From: UASB124 sp964446935
GTDB lineage: Bacteria > Babelota > Babeliae > Babelales > RVW-14
DNA length: 45,541 bases
Assembly: GCA_964446935.1 (NCBI GenBank)
Contig: CAYUQI010000012.1
Span: forward strand, 1 to 45,541
Direction: 5' to 3'
Both the position numbers and the translations under genes were made by a program. Positions 25,585 through 34,012 of this stretch are shown in pieces; the stretch's first letter is position 1; the number at the start of each line of letters is the position of its first letter. The notes below the pieces were generated by a model. That model had not been told where the DNA came from. It saw only the letters and a list, made by a program, of their open reading frames with translations, and ran no database searches.

Positions 25585-26319
25585 TTATTCCGGTGTTAGT
25601 GTTCCGTCAAAGATGTAGCTTAGTGATCCTCCCACCCCAAGGTTAACACCAAGAATCCATATGCCACAAGACGAAATAGTATTGATGCTGCAATAGAGTC
25701 CCTCTAGTCCAAGGAACCAATGATCTGATAATTCTATGCCCTGATTAAGATAAATTGTTTGAGCAGAATCATAATAATTAAAGCCATCGCCTGTAATAAA
25801 AATAGCGCCTAAATGAAAAGCAAGACCGCCTTTTAAACCGATGGTTTCCAATGAAAGATTATATTTTCGTTGCTTCAATTGTCCTCTACCATTTTGGTAG
25901 ACAATTGTGACGGATGATGAACGTTGTCCATAGATGATGCCTCCATGTATACCAGTTATAAAAAACGGGCCTTTTGCAACAAAGTTCTTAAGTTCTTTGA
26001 TAATATTGCTTTCAGAGCGCATAATCAATTGTTGTGTTTCAGAATCAAACATAAAAGCGTATGCCAATAATCTGCTACATACGGGCAGCAAATCTTCTTC
26101 TTGAATTGAGGCACCGCTCTTAATATTGGCTAAAAAATCAGAAACAATTTTTTCAGTGGTTATACCATTTTGCAGTAAAAATTGTGATGCGGATGAGAGT
26201 ATTTCGATTGTGCTAAATTGATTAAATGCGGGTAACCAGGAAAATGAAGTATACGAAAAAGCGCAACATAGCCCGGCAATCTGCGAGAGCTTTTTAACCT
26301 TTGTAATCATGAGAGACAT
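25585..26319 (-). CDS. Secreted or membrane-associated protein, unknown function
   Basis: 244 residues. The N-terminus (MITKVKKLSQIAGLCCAFSYTSFSWLPA) is a signal peptide. Its first half is helical; the second half has repeated short strands with alternating hydrophobic residues (GPFFITGIHGGIIYG, GLKGGLAFHLGAIFITGDG, HWFLGLEGLYC, GIWILGVNLGVGGSLSYIFDG), like a small beta-barrel or lipid-binding beta sheet. No family is recognised. The start is uncertain: ATG 26319 lies 2 nt after the transaldolase stop and ATG 26310 is next; neither has a strong ribosome site, which suggests translational coupling to transaldolase. Confidence 0.7.
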   Translation of the reverse strand: MSLMITKVKKLSQIAGLCCAFSYTSFSWLPAFNQFSTIEILSSASQFLLQNGITTEKIVSDFLANIKSGASIQEEDLLPVCSRLLAYAFMFDSETQQLIMRSESNIIKELKNFVAKGPFFITGIHGGIIYGQRSSSVTIVYQNGRGQLKQRKYNLSLETIGLKGGLAFHLGAIFITGDGFNYYDSAQTIYLNQGIELSDHWFLGLEGLYCSINTISSCGIWILGVNLGVGGSLSYIFDGTLTPE

Positions 26320-26321
26320 CT

Positions 26322-26981
26322 TTATTCAAACAAACTTTTTTTGCCTAATTTTTTCCAGTCATTATCAAATAATTCGATTCCGCGTTCAGTCAGTGGGTGC
26401 TTCATTGCTTGTTCAAGCGTTGATGGTGGTAATGTGATAATATCAACTCCAGTCTGTGAAATCTTTTGCCAATGCAAAGTTGTTCGAATTGATGCAGCGA
26501 GGATTTGGCTAGAGAATCCATATACATCTTTAACGGTGATAACTTCTTCAAGGAGTTGAATGCCGTCAACACCAATGTCATCCCATCGGCCAACGAATGG
26601 TGAAATGAATTCCACCCCGAGTTTGGCCATCATGAGTGCTTGCACCGGTGTAAACACCAGGGTGGCGTTGATTTTAATACCATCGTCAACAGCTGCTTTG
26701 ATGACAGGAAGATATTGTTCAGCAAAAGGAATCTTAACGACAACATTTTTGGCAAATTTTGATATTTCTTTTGCTTGAGCAAGAACGGACTTAGGTTCTT
26801 TTTCAACAACTTCAATACTGACGGGGCCATCGACCATTGCACAAATGTCTTGTAACACTTGTTTAGAATTGTTTCCTTCCTTACTCAATAGTGATGGGTT
26901 GGTTGTTACCCCATCGATAAGTCCGGTAGCAACCCATTTTTTGATTAATTCACGATTGGCAGTATCTAAGAAAATTTTCAT
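26322..26981 (-). CDS. tal: Transaldolase (short TalC/MipB type)
   Basis: 219 residues, the typical length of the short transaldolase group. It opens MKIFLDTANRELIKKW, then GVTTNPSLLSKEG, SIEVV, VVVKIPF with the Schiff-base Lys83, INATLVFTPVQALMMAKLG, SPFVGRWDDIGVDG and QILAASIRTTLHW. It exchanges dihydroxyacetone units between sugar phosphates, or in the MipB variant cleaves fructose 6-phosphate. The ATG at 26981 lies only 3 nt from an assembly gap, so its ribosome site and any junction with leuS are hidden. A frame running on through the N run is an artefact. Confidence 0.94.
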   Translation of the reverse strand: MKIFLDTANRELIKKWVATGLIDGVTTNPSLLSKEGNNSKQVLQDICAMVDGPVSIEVVEKEPKSVLAQAKEISKFAKNVVVKIPFAEQYLPVIKAAVDDGIKINATLVFTPVQALMMAKLGVEFISPFVGRWDDIGVDGIQLLEEVITVKDVYGFSSQILAASIRTTLHWQKISQTGVDIITLPPSTLEQAMKHPLTERGIELFDNDWKKLGKKSLFE

Positions 26982-26984
26982 ATG

Positions 26985-27084
26985 NNNNNNNNNNNNNNNN
27001 NNNNNNNNNNNNNNNNNNNNNNNNNNNNNNNNNNNNNNNNNNNNNNNNNNNNNNNNNNNNNNNNNNNNNNNNNNNNNNNNNNNN
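26985..27084. other. Assembly gap (100 N)
   Basis: Exactly 100 N. It hides the last codons and stop of leuS and the ribosome site of transaldolase. Confidence 0.95.
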
Positions 27085-29469
27085 AATTGTTTTTCCTTCA
27101 AGCCATTTGCTTGCTTCTTTATGTGCGATAGGTTCAAATTCAGTTTGTGGCATACCCTTGCGTACTACAAGCGATGCGCGTAATTTGCCGTTGATTTGAA
27201 TAACAACGGTTGTTTGGTTCTCTTCTGCTAAAAGTGGATCATAGGTTGGCCACTGTGCTTGTTCAAGTTGTTTACCCAATATAGTAACAAAAAGTTCACT
27301 TGCAAAATGAGGCGTCATAACAGAGAGAACGGTTAATAATTTTTCACACAAATCGCGATCAATGGTGAGCTTGTGACTTTCAAGATCATTGAGATATTCC
27401 ATAACGGCAGAAACAGCAGTATTAACCTTAAAATCATTCAAGCGTTCTTGATACGCTTTTAAAAAACGGTGAAAGCGACGCGTTGAAATTTCATCTGCCT
27501 GTGTAACGATGTTGCTTGGTGTTGTGAGGAAATGCCACAAACGGTTAAGAAAGTTACGGACGCCGCGAATAGAATCAGATTGCCATTCGGTATCTAATTC
27601 TGGTGGTCCCATGAAGAGCATGTACATGCGGAGAGTGTCGGTACCAAGTTCTTCAACAATCTCGTCTGGATTGACGACGTTACCTTTTGATTTTGACATT
27701 TTTTCTACGCGGCCGGTTAGTGGCGATTTCATGCACACCATCCCCTGGTTAAACAGTTGGGCAAATGGTTCATCAAAGGGTAAATGTCCAAGGTCGTGAA
27801 GAACCTTTACATAAAACCGTGCATACAAGAGATGGAGGATGGCGTGTTCAATGCCCCCAACATAAAGATCTACAGGTAACCAATATTTCATATTCTGAGG
27901 ATCGAATGCAGCGGTGTCCAATTGTGGGTTAGGGTAGCGCAAAAAGTACCAGCATGAGCCGGCCCATTGAGGCATGGTATTGGTTTCGCGTTTTGCAGCC
28001 CCTTTGCATTGTGGGCAAGTTGTGTTGACCCATGATTCAACAGCCACCAACGGCGATTCTCCGGTGCCTGTTGGTTGATATTTTTCAATGTCAGGGAGCA
28101 TGACAGGTAATTCTTGTTCTGGTATTGCTACAATGCCACATTTTTTGCAATGAACCAGAGGAATTGGTTCACCCCAATAACGTTGGCGTGAAAACACCCA
28201 ATCGCGAAGTTTGTACGTTGTATGTGCCTTGGCGACACCCATTTTTTGTAGGTGAGCAAGGATATAATTCCAGCCGTCAGTTTTTGCATCAAGCCCATCG
28301 CAAGGACCTGAATTAACCAGAATACCATCACCTTCATTGGCTTTGACTGGTGTATTGTCTGGTGCAAAAAATTCTTCGGTTCGTTCATATGGTTTGACAA
28401 CAGGAATGATAGGAAGTTTGTAGTTGGTTGCAAAATCAAAGTCGCGTTGATCGCTTCCTGGAACGCCCATAACGGCACCGGTGCCATAACTTTTAAGAAC
28501 ATAATCGGCAAGGTACAGTGGAACTTTTTTGTTGTTCATTGGATTGATAGCATACGATCCAGTAAAGACGCCGGTGCGTTCCTTTTCGGTAACCGCTTCT
28601 CGTTCTGATGTATGCTTCCATGTCTCAAGAAACGTTTGTACGGATTTTTGTTGAGAGGGTGTAATAAGTTTTTGTGCAAGTTCATGATCTGGTGCAAGCA
28701 CCATGAAGGTAACCCCATAAATAGTATCAGGTCTGGTGGTAAAGATTTGAAGTGTAGCCCCTTGCTCTGTTTTGAAATCAATTAAGGCTCCCTTACTTTT
28801 ACCAATCCAGTTTTCTTGCATCATTTTGACTTTGTCTGGCCAATTGAGCTTTTTCAGCCCATCGATGAGTTTGTCGGCATATGATGTGATGCGAAGTACC
28901 CACTGACGAATCTTTTTTTGTTCAATAGGTGCGCCACAACGTTCGCAGCCTCCGTGTACTACTTCTTCATTGGCAAGACCTGTTAAGCATTTTGGGCACC
29001 AATTGATCGGCATTTCTGCTTCATAGGCAAGCCCTGCTTTGTACATTTGCAAAAAGATCCATTGTGTCCATTTGTAGTATGAAGGGTCGGTTGTATTGAG
29101 CTCCTTGCTCCAATCATAAATAGCACCAATGGTGGCCAATTGTCGTTTAAAGGTTGCAATATTGGTAGCCGTGCTTTTTTTAGGATGAATTCCCTTTTTG
29201 ATAGCATCATTTTCTGCTGGAAGACCAAACGCATCCCATCCCATGGGATGAAGAACGTTGTAGCCTTCAAGGAGCTTCATACGTGCGTAGACATCGGAGA
29301 GTACATATCCTTTCCAATGTCCAACATGAAGTCCTGATCCAGAAGGATAAGGCCACATATCAAGGCAATAGTATTTTTTGCCTGAGCGATTGGGCTTTGT
29401 TTTAAAGTAGGGATTCTTTTCCCAATTGTCCTGCCATTTTTTTTCAATGGCCTTGAAATCATATGCCAT
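27085..29469 (-). CDS. leuS: Leucyl-tRNA synthetase, last codons lost in gap
   Basis: 795 codons visible. The ATG at 29469 has AAAAGGAG 6 nt upstream. Landmarks: WPYPSGSGLHVGHWKGY holds the HIGH motif (HVGH, 48-51); the CP1 editing domain includes FTTRPDTIYGVTFM and GTGAVMGVPGSDQRDFDFA; RDWVFSRQRYWGEPIP; and KMSKS at 590-594. The Zn-finger-type knob (CPKC, CERC) near residue 160 and the paired Cys in VHCKKCGIV are present. The visible sequence ends KWLEGKTI, about 15-20 residues before the normal end (..VIVVPGKLVNIV), so the stop lies in the gap. It charges tRNA-Leu and edits mischarged amino acids. It heads the minus-strand run with transaldolase. Confidence 0.97.
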
Positions 29470-29653
29470 GAGGGCTCCTTTTGTAGGGGCTTCTTAGCGA
29501 CGGCGAATAAAAACTGTCCCAGTCTAACACAATTGAAAAAAAGCAGAATCTACCGCTTCTTTGCCAATGAATTACTGATTAATTGACTCGTTGAAATTGT
29601 TTTCTGTAGGGTAAAGTTAGGGGTCGAATCTATTCTAACAGGGGGGAGTTGTT

Positions 29654-31003
29654 ATGAAATCAATCAAAGCATCTTGGTTGAGGGCATCTGTTTATTTTTT
29701 AATATGCAATTTCATATTGATTGGCTCGTACATCGATGCTGCAACCGAATGGACAGTACTTGTGTATGTGCAGGCTAATAACAATCTGAGCCCTTTTGCC
29801 ATGAAAAATTTTAGTGATATGGCTTCTATAGGATCGAATAATTGTGCCACCCTGTTAGTTCAATGGTACCAACCTGGGCATCAAGGTGTGTGGCGTTACA
29901 AGGTTGAAAAAGGAAAGATGGTCCTTGAGGAATGCAATCCAGCGCCAACAGATGGTAATTCGGCTAAAGATTTAACTGAAGCTATGGGGTGGGCTGTTAC
30001 TAAATATCCAGCACAAAAGTATTTTTTAATTTTGTGGGATCATGGAATTGGGGTTCTTGATCCTGCATGGGGCAATAAGAACCAGTCATGGTCGACAAAG
30101 GAACAGTTTGCTATCGATGATGATGTGGTAAAAAATAATCCTCGCATTCAAATTGATGGTATAACGATGGACGATACCATCACATTTACCAAACAAATCG
30201 ATAGTGTTATAACCCCAACAACGCAACGTGCAATTCTTTTTAATGAGACATCAAGAACATACATGGATAATTACAATCTTTCCATGGCACTTCGGGATAT
30301 TAAAAATAATATTTTAAAAGGGAAAAAAATCGATCTACTTGGTATGGATGCCTGTCTGATGGCTATGCTTGAGGTTGGGTACCTTGCTCGTCAGTATGCT
30401 AGTGTGCTGATTGCTTCGCAAGAAGTAGAGTTGGCACATGGATGGGATTATTCCTCGTTTAGTTCTTTGGTATCATTGCAGAACACGACGCCATTCTCGC
30501 TGGCGCAGGGTATTGTTAATAGCTATGGTGCATACTACCGAGACAAGGTTCAATTTTACACACAATCTGCTATGAATCTTGAGCGTGTTGCCTTACTTAA
30601 AGAAAACCTTGACGGCATTGCTAATGCTTTTAGGTCGTACCAACAGAATGATAAAAATGTAATTGTTGATCTTGCTAAGCGGGCACGACGATCATGCTTA
30701 CAGTTCAGTGCTTCAGGGTATGTAGATTTGCATACCTTTTTATCCGATTTTTTGAGCCAAATAAACCAATGTTCAACGCTTAAGTCAGCACATGCTCTTG
30801 ACGATCTTAAACGATTGCTGCAAAGTGGCATGCATCTTGTTGAACAAACAGTTTTGGCAAGTGTTGCGGGAAGGAATCTTGCTCGTGCAAAGGGTATTTC
30901 TATTTATTTTCCAATCACCCGCATTGATGCGTCATATCCGAAGACCGATTTTGCCAAGGACTGCCAGTGGTATGGATTTATTAAGGAATTGTGCGGCTGC
31001 TAG
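29654..31003 (+). CDS. Secreted clostripain-type cysteine protease (peptidase C11), copy 2
   Basis: 449 residues with a signal peptide (through GSYIDAA) and GGGGGGAG upstream of the ATG. It shares the C11 layout with copy 1: WTVLVYVQANNNLSPFAM, LILWDHGIG with catalytic His130, and DLLGMDACLMAMLEVGYLA with catalytic Cys234, followed by ASQEVELAHGWDYSSF. The C-terminus (GRNLARAKGISIYFP) also matches copy 1. The substrate-pocket block differs (EVELAHGW versus TEPGEGW), so specificity may differ. A longer insert is present between the His and Cys regions (about 140-190). It is monocistronic by spacing and divergent from leuS. Confidence 0.92.
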   Translation: MKSIKASWLRASVYFLICNFILIGSYIDAATEWTVLVYVQANNNLSPFAMKNFSDMASIGSNNCATLLVQWYQPGHQGVWRYKVEKGKMVLEECNPAPTDGNSAKDLTEAMGWAVTKYPAQKYFLILWDHGIGVLDPAWGNKNQSWSTKEQFAIDDDVVKNNPRIQIDGITMDDTITFTKQIDSVITPTTQRAILFNETSRTYMDNYNLSMALRDIKNNILKGKKIDLLGMDACLMAMLEVGYLARQYASVLIASQEVELAHGWDYSSFSSLVSLQNTTPFSLAQGIVNSYGAYYRDKVQFYTQSAMNLERVALLKENLDGIANAFRSYQQNDKNVIVDLAKRARRSCLQFSASGYVDLHTFLSDFLSQINQCSTLKSAHALDDLKRLLQSGMHLVEQTVLASVAGRNLARAKGISIYFPITRIDASYPKTDFAKDCQWYGFIKELCGC

Positions 31004-31016
31004 CATTAAATTCTCC

Positions 31017-31045
31017 TTGCAAAAAGTCTAAGCCTTTGGCAGAAT
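31017..31045 (+). promoter_or_regulatory. Candidate promoter of tRNA-Asp
   Basis: TTGCAA (31017-31022) and CAGAAT (31040-31045) with a 17-bp spacer, 38 bp before the tRNA. Confidence 0.35.
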
Positions 31046-31083
31046 GTTATGGTCCCAGTTCGGGAAGCAATCTTTCTGATTTT

Positions 31084-31161
31084 GGGGCTGTAGCTCAGTT
31101 TGGTTAGAGCGTCCGCCTGTCACGCGGAAGGTCGTGGGTTCGAGTCCCATCAGCCCCGCCA
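31084..31161 (+). tRNA. tRNA-Asp (GTC)
   Basis: The full cloverleaf can be drawn: acceptor GGGGCTG with CAGCCCC, D arm GCTC/GAGC, anticodon stem TCCGC/GCGGA with loop CTGTCAC (anticodon GTC, Asp), T arm GTGGG-TTCGAGT-CCCAT, discriminator G and an encoded CCA. Confidence 0.97.
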
Positions 31162-31282
31162 GTCTTCGCTGCTACGCAGTTTCGTCTGGCTATCGCCAAT
31201 AAATTGATAATAATAGTAAAATGAACTTTGATAATAAAATTGCGAAGACTGTCCCGACGTAGTTCCGTTAGGAACGAAGACG
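31161..31282. repeat. Inverted-repeat region after tRNA-Asp
   Basis: AGTCTTCGC (31161-31169) and GCGAAGACT (31242-31250) are a perfect 9-bp inverted repeat. Beyond the right arm lies a nested hairpin (GTCCCG...CGGAC with inner TTCC-GTTA-GGAA). The 11-mer TCTTCGCTGCT occurs at 31163 and again at 31309, with a one-base variant at 31589, bracketing the GIY-YIG gene. Confidence 0.6.
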
Positions 31283-31334
31283 GACAATCCTAAATAGAAA
31301 AAATAAGTTCTTCGCTGCTGCACATGTTAAATCT

Positions 31335-31580
31335 ATGTCTTATTATGTCTATAGAATCAAATCTGTAATTTGTCCTGATAAGGTTTATGTTGGTTACACA
31401 ACTAATCTCAAACAACGCTTAAAAACACACAATTATGGGGGATCTATTCACACTAGAAAAAATAAACCATGGGAATTGATAGTTTGCATAGCATTTAAAG
31501 ATATTGATTGCGCAAAGCAGTTTGAAAAATATCTTAAATCACAATCTGGTCGAGCTTTTGCTACGAAGAGGTTCTGGTAA
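31335..31580 (+). CDS. GIY-YIG nuclease-domain protein
   Basis: 81 residues forming a single GIY-YIG domain (UvrC/YhbQ type): YYVYRIKS is the GIY strand, VYVGYT the YIG strand, LKQRLKTHN contains the usual catalytic Arg and a following His, WELIV follows, and FEKYLKSQSGR carries the conserved Glu. The active-site set looks complete. There is no ribosome site before the ATG. The gene lies next to a tRNA and is bracketed by short TCTTCGCTGCT-like repeats and hairpins. Stand-alone proteins of this type are often numerous in bacterial genomes and can be tied to small mobile elements; whether this one acts on its flanking repeats is inference. Confidence 0.85.
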   Translation: MSYYVYRIKSVICPDKVYVGYTTNLKQRLKTHNYGGSIHTRKNKPWELIVCIAFKDIDCAKQFEKYLKSQSGRAFATKRFW

Positions 31581-31701
31581 GGGCTGATTCTTTGCTGCTA
31601 TGGGCTTCCATCTTCATCATTTCTTTCAATTTTCTTCAATTTCAATTGTTATAAACCAAAAGCCCTGTTTTGTTGTCAATTCTTCAAAAAAACGATCAAG
31701 A

Positions 31702-31729
31702 TTGACTATTTGGCTATGTTTGTCATAAT
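31702..31729 (+). promoter_or_regulatory. Promoter of the tandem secreted-protein genes
   Basis: TTGACT (31702-31707) and CATAAT (31724-31729) with a 16-bp spacer, 62 bp before ATG 31792. Same spacing as the secreted-island promoters. Confidence 0.55.
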
Positions 31730-31791
31730 AAAAAACATCATAGTTTCAATGATATTTTCTCATCAAAGATATATTAATTGGGGGTTGTTAT

Positions 31792-32796
31792 ATGTTTACT
31801 AAGCTTTTAATATTCAAAAAATACTTTACTCCAGTAGTTGCGCTGAATTTCAAAAAAATTTTTAGTATTACAATGATAGTAGTTTCTCTATGGCTCAACG
31901 TATCTGCTGCTGATCCTCAACCAAAAAACAAAACGACAATGTTTTCTGGCGTGACAAAAATTAGCGATGATTTTTATGTAGGTAAGGTGGCTGATGAGTT
32001 CTATGTTGCGATGGAGCGTGTAGATAAAAGTAATATTGATACATGGCTCCAATATGCCCAAGATCAATTAGAGCCTGTAAAAGAAAAAGGTACAAACGCA
32101 TTTTTACCTGGTTCAGAAGGGGCTTGTCACTTTGCATGTGTGCTTGAAGATTATAAACAAGGAAGTATCAAATCGAGCAATGAATTATGGGCTGTTTATG
32201 CTTCTTGCAAGAAGGTTGAAAAGAAAGCTGTGCTGGATGATGACAATAAACCTTTTATTGAGATGTATGTAGCGGTCATTACTTCACCCGGTTCGCTAAT
32301 TACGTCCTATGCTGGGATATCACGTACATGGGAGGCTGCATGCGAATTAACCAAAGGAAAGCGAAAGAAACAGCAACTTCAATCAGTTCATCTTTGCTCT
32401 TTTGCGGCAAAGACAATTAAAATGCGAGATTCTAATAAGGCATACATGCACATATCGCCTGATCTGGCAATGCGTACAATACTGTGTAAGAATTTGCCTG
32501 CAAATTCTGTTTTTATTGGGGATAATCTTTATCAAAGTAGAGTAAAACAAGAAGCAAAAATAAATGATTCGAGAATCGATCTTCTGAAGTCTCATCCACC
32601 ACGAATAATCAGAAATGATGAGAATTCGAAGTTTACTCTTCTCAAACCAAATGGCGAAAAGCTTGTCGAATTTGATGAATCCTCTGGAGTATATCAGTGG
32701 ATGTTTACCGACTCCTATTCAGTTACTGGTCCCGCGCTGCCACATGTTTTGGTTGATCTTGATGCTATGGCAAAAGCTTGCTCCTTGGTGCACTAA
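31792..32796 (+). CDS. Secreted protein, tandem paralogue 1, unknown function
   Basis: 334 residues. GGGGG lies 7 nt before the ATG. The signal peptide is long, with a charged lead and a core ending SLWLNVSAA. The mature start holds FSGVTKISDDFYVGKVADE, then EFYVAMERVDKSNID, nearly identical to the next gene. Later shared blocks are FIEMYVAVITSPGSLITSYAGISRT, LCSFAAKTIKMRD with KAYMHISPDLAMRTIL, NSVFIGDNLYQSR, and a C-terminal region with PPRIIR and YQWMFTDSY. No known family recognised. It lacks an insert of about 45 residues that paralogue 2 has after the FIGD block. Tandem placement and secretion suggest a host-interaction or envelope role; nothing in the sequence proves it. Confidence 0.8.
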   Translation: MFTKLLIFKKYFTPVVALNFKKIFSITMIVVSLWLNVSAADPQPKNKTTMFSGVTKISDDFYVGKVADEFYVAMERVDKSNIDTWLQYAQDQLEPVKEKGTNAFLPGSEGACHFACVLEDYKQGSIKSSNELWAVYASCKKVEKKAVLDDDNKPFIEMYVAVITSPGSLITSYAGISRTWEAACELTKGKRKKQQLQSVHLCSFAAKTIKMRDSNKAYMHISPDLAMRTILCKNLPANSVFIGDNLYQSRVKQEAKINDSRIDLLKSHPPRIIRNDENSKFTLLKPNGEKLVEFDESSGVYQWMFTDSYSVTGPALPHVLVDLDAMAKACSLVH

Positions 32797-33923
32797 TGTT
32801 TACAAGGTTTTCAATATTTAAACAACATGGTGTAGTTTCATTAGCTTTGAAAAAAATATTTAGCATTGTAATAATCATTGCTTCGTTATGGCTTCATGTT
32901 TCTGCAGCTGTCCATCAACCGAAACAAGAAGAAAAATTATTTTCTGGCGTGACAAAAATTAGCGATGATTTGTATGTGGGTAAGGTGGCTGATGAGTTTT
33001 ATGTTGCAATGGAGCGGGTGGATAAAAGTAATATTGATATGTGGAAACAATATGCTAGGATTCAATGGCTTGTTGGCCAGGAATCCCATTCTAAATATTT
33101 ACCAGGTTTAGGCGGAATTGAATTCTTTAAAATGGTTCTTGATCAATACAAAAAGGGTATCATCAAACCATATAATGAACTTTGGATAGTGTATGCTTCT
33201 AATAAACCAGTGAATAGCAAAGCACAACTTAACGTTGATGTTTTCGCAGATAAGATATTGAATCCTTCTATCGAAATGTTTTGTACGGTTATAACATCTG
33301 CTCATGCACTTATCACCTCACACATGGGAATGTCGCGAACTATTGAAGCTGCTTATGATTTGGAACAAGAATCAACAACTCGGAAAAAACATTCATATCA
33401 ATCAATGTATGTACATTCTTTTGCTGCAATGGTGGCTCAGATGAGAAATCCTAAAAAGGGATATATGCTTTTTACCCCTCTTCCTCTTATGCGATCAATA
33501 GTATTAAAAAAAATGCCAATGAATACTGTTTTTATTGGAGATGATAGATATCAAAAAAGATTGGAAGCTGTTCAAAAGGATCACAAAATATTAGTTGATG
33601 AGAGTGTATTGACTGATATGAAAAAGCAAAAGACTTCTTCAGAATACGGACAATTAGTAACAAACATTGCTCAGCAGATGTATGATTATTTAGCATGTGC
33701 TGAGAAAATAAATCTCCTAAAAACAAATCCTCCTCGCATAATCAAAAGCCAACAAGGTTTTATTATTCAAAAGCCTGATAAAGAATTACTTGTCGAAATT
33801 TTTCCAGACACTGAAATATATCAATGGTTGTTTACGCGTCCATATCAAACTGATGGAATAGATATTCCTTATATATTGGTTGATCTTGCTGCCCTGGCAG
33901 CATGGGGTACTTTAGTGAGCTAG
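32796..33923 (+). CDS. Secreted protein, tandem paralogue 2, unknown function
   Basis: 375 residues. Its ATG overlaps the preceding stop (TAATG), so translation is coupled; there is no clear ribosome site of its own. The signal peptide ends near SLWLHVSAA. It shares with paralogue 1 the FSGVTKISDD block, EMFCTVITSAHALITSHMGMSRT, YVHSFAAMVAQMRNPKKGYM, LMRSIVLKKMPMNTVFIGDD and the PPRIIK...YQWLFTRPY end. A block of about 45 residues after FIGDDRYQKRLE is absent from paralogue 1. Product unknown. The two genes probably arose by tandem duplication and form one operon from the promoter at 31702. Confidence 0.8.
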   Translation: MFTRFSIFKQHGVVSLALKKIFSIVIIIASLWLHVSAAVHQPKQEEKLFSGVTKISDDLYVGKVADEFYVAMERVDKSNIDMWKQYARIQWLVGQESHSKYLPGLGGIEFFKMVLDQYKKGIIKPYNELWIVYASNKPVNSKAQLNVDVFADKILNPSIEMFCTVITSAHALITSHMGMSRTIEAAYDLEQESTTRKKHSYQSMYVHSFAAMVAQMRNPKKGYMLFTPLPLMRSIVLKKMPMNTVFIGDDRYQKRLEAVQKDHKILVDESVLTDMKKQKTSSEYGQLVTNIAQQMYDYLACAEKINLLKTNPPRIIKSQQGFIIQKPDKELLVEIFPDTEIYQWLFTRPYQTDGIDIPYILVDLAALAAWGTLVS

Positions 33924-33974
33924 CGTGCTAAAACCCCTTATCATTCAGCAAAAAACCTCGAATTTACTGCTCTT

Positions 33975-34003
33975 TTGAGCCACTAGCCTATCAGTGGTAT
34001 CCT
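33975..34003 (+). promoter_or_regulatory. Weak promoter candidate before uvrB
   Basis: TTGAGC (33975-33980) and TATCCT (33998-34003), 17-bp spacer, directly before ATG 34013. The spacer contains a CCACT/AGTGG dyad. Low certainty. Confidence 0.3.
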
Positions 34004-34012
34004 TAATTTATT

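Noticed and set aside
26950..27137. Overlap of leuS and transaldolase frames across the gap
   Set aside because: The overlap exists only because N codons are open in all frames; both proteins have recognisable ends or starts outside it.
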